Source: JBAZTA01 sp964588175 (lineage in GTDB: Bacteria; Omnitrophota; Gorgyraeia; Gygaellales; Profunditerraquicolaceae). From it: a DNA stretch of 7,576 nt. Location: contig CAZPNW010000190.1 in assembly GCA_964588175.1 (NCBI GenBank), positions 1 to 7,576 on the forward strand, in the 5' to 3' direction. The notes beneath the pieces were generated by a model. It was not told where the DNA came from. It made no database searches and saw only the letters and a program-made list of their open reading frames with translations. Position 1 is the first letter of the stretch. Each line of letters starts with the position of its first letter. A program made the position numbers and the translations under genes. Below are positions 5,446 through 7,576 of this stretch, one piece after another.

Positions 5446-7422
5446 ATGGACGTAAAAAATAAACGCAGTCTCATTCTTTTGGGCCACGCGCAATCCGGGA
5501 AAACCTCTCTTGCGGAAAGCATGCTTTCGCTCTGCAAAGCGACGACGCGTAAAGGGGCTGTTGCCGACGGGACGACCGTCAGCGACTACAGCTTTGATGA
5601 AATAACGCGCAAGAGTTCCATTAATGCGAGTTTGTTGTTTTGCGATTGCAGGGATACCCGGATCCAGATCGTTGATGCTCCCGGTTACGCTGATTTTCTG
5701 GGGGAAGTCCTCGCCGGCCTGCGGGCGGCCGATAGCGCGGTCATTGTGGTTGATGCGACTGCCGGCGTTGAAGTAGGTACCGAGCGGGCTTGGCAAATGG
5801 CAGAGGATGCCGGATTACCGAGCATTATTTTTATCAATAAAACTGATAAAGACGGTGTTGATATTGCCAGGGCCCTTTCCGATATTCAAAACAGCCTTTC
5901 TAAAAAAGCGGTGATCATTGCCGATTTGAGCGCCCCGGAATTGGTGGAAGTCGTGGCGGAAAGCGATGATGCGCTCCTGGAAAAATATTTGAACGGTACT
6001 GCGTTATCAGTGGAAGAATTAACGGTGAGCTTGCGGCAGGCAGTGATCAAACGCAAGATTTTTCCGGTGCTTACCGGTTCCGCTGTCACTGATAAAGGCG
6101 TTGTCGAGTTCTTGGACGCGGTCCTTAAATATCTTCCGAATCCTCAGGAACGCGCGAAAGTAACCGCGTGTAATCCGCTCAAACCGGAAGAAAACATCGA
6201 GATCGTTCTTTCTCCTGAATCTCATTTCTCAGCTTTTGTTTTTAAGTCGATATCTGACCCATACGTCGGCCATTTGACGCTTCTGCGCGTCTTTTCCGGG
6301 TCTTTGTTATCCAATACCGCATTCTATAATGTAAGTAAGCAGCTTAAGGAGCGCATCGGCCATATTTATCTCCTGCAGGGAAAAGAACAACGGCAGGTGG
6401 ATCTGGCGTCCTGCGGTGATATTGTGGCTATCGCTAAATTAAAAGATACCGTTACATCGGATTCTCTTGCTGATGAGAAACACCCGGTGAGTTTTCAGCC
6501 GCTTGCCTTTCCCGAACCGGCGATATCCGCATCGGTACATCCGAAATCGCGCAATGACGAGGATAAGATCGCCAATGCTTTGCATAAGCTCGCGGCAGAG
6601 GACCTTACCTTTAAAGTGACCCATGACCAGCAGACCAAAGAATTGATCGTTTCGGGATTGGGGGACCTGCATTTGGCGATCATGGTTGAGCGGATGAAAA
6701 AGAGGTTTAATGTCGAGGTCGATCTGGGTACCCCGAAAGTATCCTATAAAGAAACGATCACGAAGAAAGCGCGGGTGCAAGGGAAGTTCAAGCGCCAGTC
6801 CGGCGGCCGCGGCCAATACGGCGATGTGTGGATCGAGATCGAGCCTTTGGAGAGAAGCAAGGGTTTTGAGTTCCTTGATAAGGTTTTTGGCGGGGCGATC
6901 CCGAGAAATTTTATTCCTTCGGCTGAAAAAGGGATACGCCAGGCTTGCGCTGAAGGCGCGGTCGCGGGATACCCGATCGTGGATGTACGTGTCACGCTTG
7001 TGGATGGTTCATATCATGATGTTGATTCTTCCGATATGGCTTTTCAGATCGCAGGCGCTATGGCATTGAGAAAAGCGGTCGCCGAAGCGGGCCCGGTTTT
7101 ACTGGAACCGGTCATGGATGTGGAAGTCGTTCTTCCTGAAGAATTCCTGGGCGCGATATCAGGGGATATTAATTCTCGCCGGGGGCATATGATCGGTATG
7201 GATGTCATGGGGAAATCGCAGATCGTTAAGGCGCAAGTGCCGGCTTCTGAAATGTTCACCTATGCTAATGACCTGCGTTCGATCACCGGCGGCCGCGGTT
7301 CCTATACAATGCGGTTTTCCCATTATGCGGAAGCTCCTCATAAGATCGCCCAAACGATCATTAGCCAGTACCTGGCTTCTAAGAAGCACGAAGAGGAACA
7401 CGCGCACGCGGAACACCATTAA
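5446..7422 (+). CDS. fusA2: EF-G-2-type translational GTPase (EF-G paralogue)
   Basis: The 658-residue protein has the full EF-G domain order and resembles the EF-G-2 subgroup known from Thermus thermophilus and mycobacterial FusA2 more than canonical EF-G. Seen: P-loop GHAQSGKT (13-20), switch I region RKSSIN (55-60), DAPGYADF (77-84), NKTD (131-134), GSA (211-213), domain II around 262-335, domain III with VSGLGDLHL (402-410), domain IV with GQYGDVW (456-462) and HDVDSSDMAF (524-533), and domain V RRGHMIGM (578-585). Tyr81 stands where canonical EF-G has the catalytic switch II His; this is usual in the EF-G-2 group. Only about 76 residues separate NKTD from GSA, roughly 40 fewer than in related proteins, so the G' subdomain is probably reduced. 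The tail from 648 is rich in His and Glu. The ATG has a good AAGGAG 9 bases upstream. It acts on the ribosome; whether it translocates or has a regulatory role is not visible. Confidence 0.93.
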   Translation: MDVKNKRSLILLGHAQSGKTSLAESMLSLCKATTRKGAVADGTTVSDYSFDEITRKSSINASLLFCDCRDTRIQIVDAPGYADFLGEVLAGLRAADSAVIVVDATAGVEVGTERAWQMAEDAGLPSIIFINKTDKDGVDIARALSDIQNSLSKKAVIIADLSAPELVEVVAESDDALLEKYLNGTALSVEELTVSLRQAVIKRKIFPVLTGSAVTDKGVVEFLDAVLKYLPNPQERAKVTACNPLKPEENIEIVLSPESHFSAFVFKSISDPYVGHLTLLRVFSGSLLSNTAFYNVSKQLKERIGHIYLLQGKEQRQVDLASCGDIVAIAKLKDTVTSDSLADEKHPVSFQPLAFPEPAISASVHPKSRNDEDKIANALHKLAAEDLTFKVTHDQQTKELIVSGLGDLHLAIMVERMKKRFNVEVDLGTPKVSYKETITKKARVQGKFKRQSGGRGQYGDVWIEIEPLERSKGFEFLDKVFGGAIPRNFIPSAEKGIRQACAEGAVAGYPIVDVRVTLVDGSYHDVDSSDMAFQIAGAMALRKAVAEAGPVLLEPVMDVEVVLPEEFLGAISGDINSRRGHMIGMDVMGKSQIVKAQVPASEMFTYANDLRSITGGRGSYTMRFSHYAEAPHKIAQTIISQYLASKKHEEEHAHAEHH

Positions 7423-7460
7423 TTAAAAAAGATACCTAAAAAGCGTCGATAGCTTGGTGA

Positions 7461-7497
7461 GTTTTTTGTGCTCATAAGTTATGCGCGCACAAAAAAC
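7461..7497. repeat. Perfect 11-bp inverted repeat abutting the next start codon
   Basis: GTTTTTTGTGC (7461-7471) and GCACAAAAAAC (7487-7497) are exact reverse complements with a 15-base spacer. Inside the spacer CATA (7473-7476) can pair with TATG (7480-7483). The T-run lies in the 5' arm and the A-run in the 3' arm, the reverse of an intrinsic terminator, and no T-tract follows. The repeat ends on the base before ATG at 7498, so it may be an operator or an RNA hairpin that controls translation of the downstream gene. Confidence 0.6.
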
Positions 7498-7576
7498 ATG
7501 AAAATAGCTCTTTATTCTGTCCCGGATTTAACCGCAGGTAAGCAAAATATTAAAGACCCCCGCCTGGACCAGGCTG
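7498..7576 (+). CDS. Start of an uncharacterised protein gene (cut by window end)
   Basis: An open frame beginning ATG at 7498 runs to the end of the window, giving 26 residues: MKIALYSVPDL, then a segment ending DPRLDQA. The start MKIAL.SVP resembles the first beta-strand of a nucleotide-binding fold, and DPRLD resembles the VPDPRLD segment of YchF/Obg-type GTPases, but no GKT P-loop is present. I do not recognise the protein with confidence. No Shine-Dalgarno precedes the ATG. An in-frame GTG at 7468 has GGTGAG (7456-7461) 6 bases upstream and is an alternative start that would put most of the inverted repeat inside the coding region. Confidence 0.55.
   Translation, partial: MKIALYSVPDLTAGKQNIKDPRLDQA

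Noticed and set aside
5374..5796. 140-codon minus-strand frame across the EF-G-2 start
   Set aside because: It covers the conserved P-loop region antisense, shows no family features and has an unlikely composition.
1..7576. CRISPR arrays, tRNA or rRNA genes, insertion sequences
   Set aside because: No spaced repeat array, no cloverleaf-like or rRNA-like sequence, and no transposase or terminal repeats were seen.

Overview
The window reads as a bacterial chromosomal segment of moderate GC content. It holds six complete protein genes and the first codons of a seventh, all on the + strand. A Gram-negative cell is indicated by a gene at 4190-5287 that encodes a secreted beta-barrel-like protein with a signal peptide and a C-terminal aromatic residue. 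The combination of a UPF0280 protein, Ddl-like ATP-grasp enzymes, an anaerobe-type lysine 2,3-aminomutase and an EF-G-2-type factor suggests an uncultured anaerobe. Candidatus Omnitrophota is my best guess from general style; no marker in the window proves it.

Layout. Bases 29-766 encode a UPF0280/COG2122 (ApbE-superfamily) protein. Bases 767-982 are a regulatory intergenic region with a sigma70-like promoter, a short purine-rich leader and a strong intrinsic terminator hairpin ending 7 bases before the next start codon. Bases 983-5287 look like one operon: two tandem Ddl-like ATP-grasp ligases (983-1975 and 1997-3004), a lysine 2,3-aminomutase (2997-4184, overlapping the second ligase by 8 bases) and an omptin-like outer-membrane protein (4190-5287, 5 bases after the aminomutase). 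Bases 5288-5445 carry a near-consensus promoter. Bases 5446-7422 encode an EF-G-2-type translational GTPase. The end of the window has a perfect 11-bp inverted repeat directly abutting the start of a new, truncated gene.

How the genes may work together. The aminomutase keeps both aspartates that bind the epsilon-amino group of lysine, so beta-lysine is the likely product. The two adjacent ATP-grasp enzymes keep the ATP-binding residues of D-Ala-D-Ala ligases but differ at acceptor-site and omega-loop positions, so they probably make amide bonds with other substrates. A plausible but unproven reading is a small pathway that makes beta-lysine and joins it to another amino acid or peptide, co-expressed with an outer-membrane protein. 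The leader at about 870-975 appears to control the operon, or is a separate small RNA.
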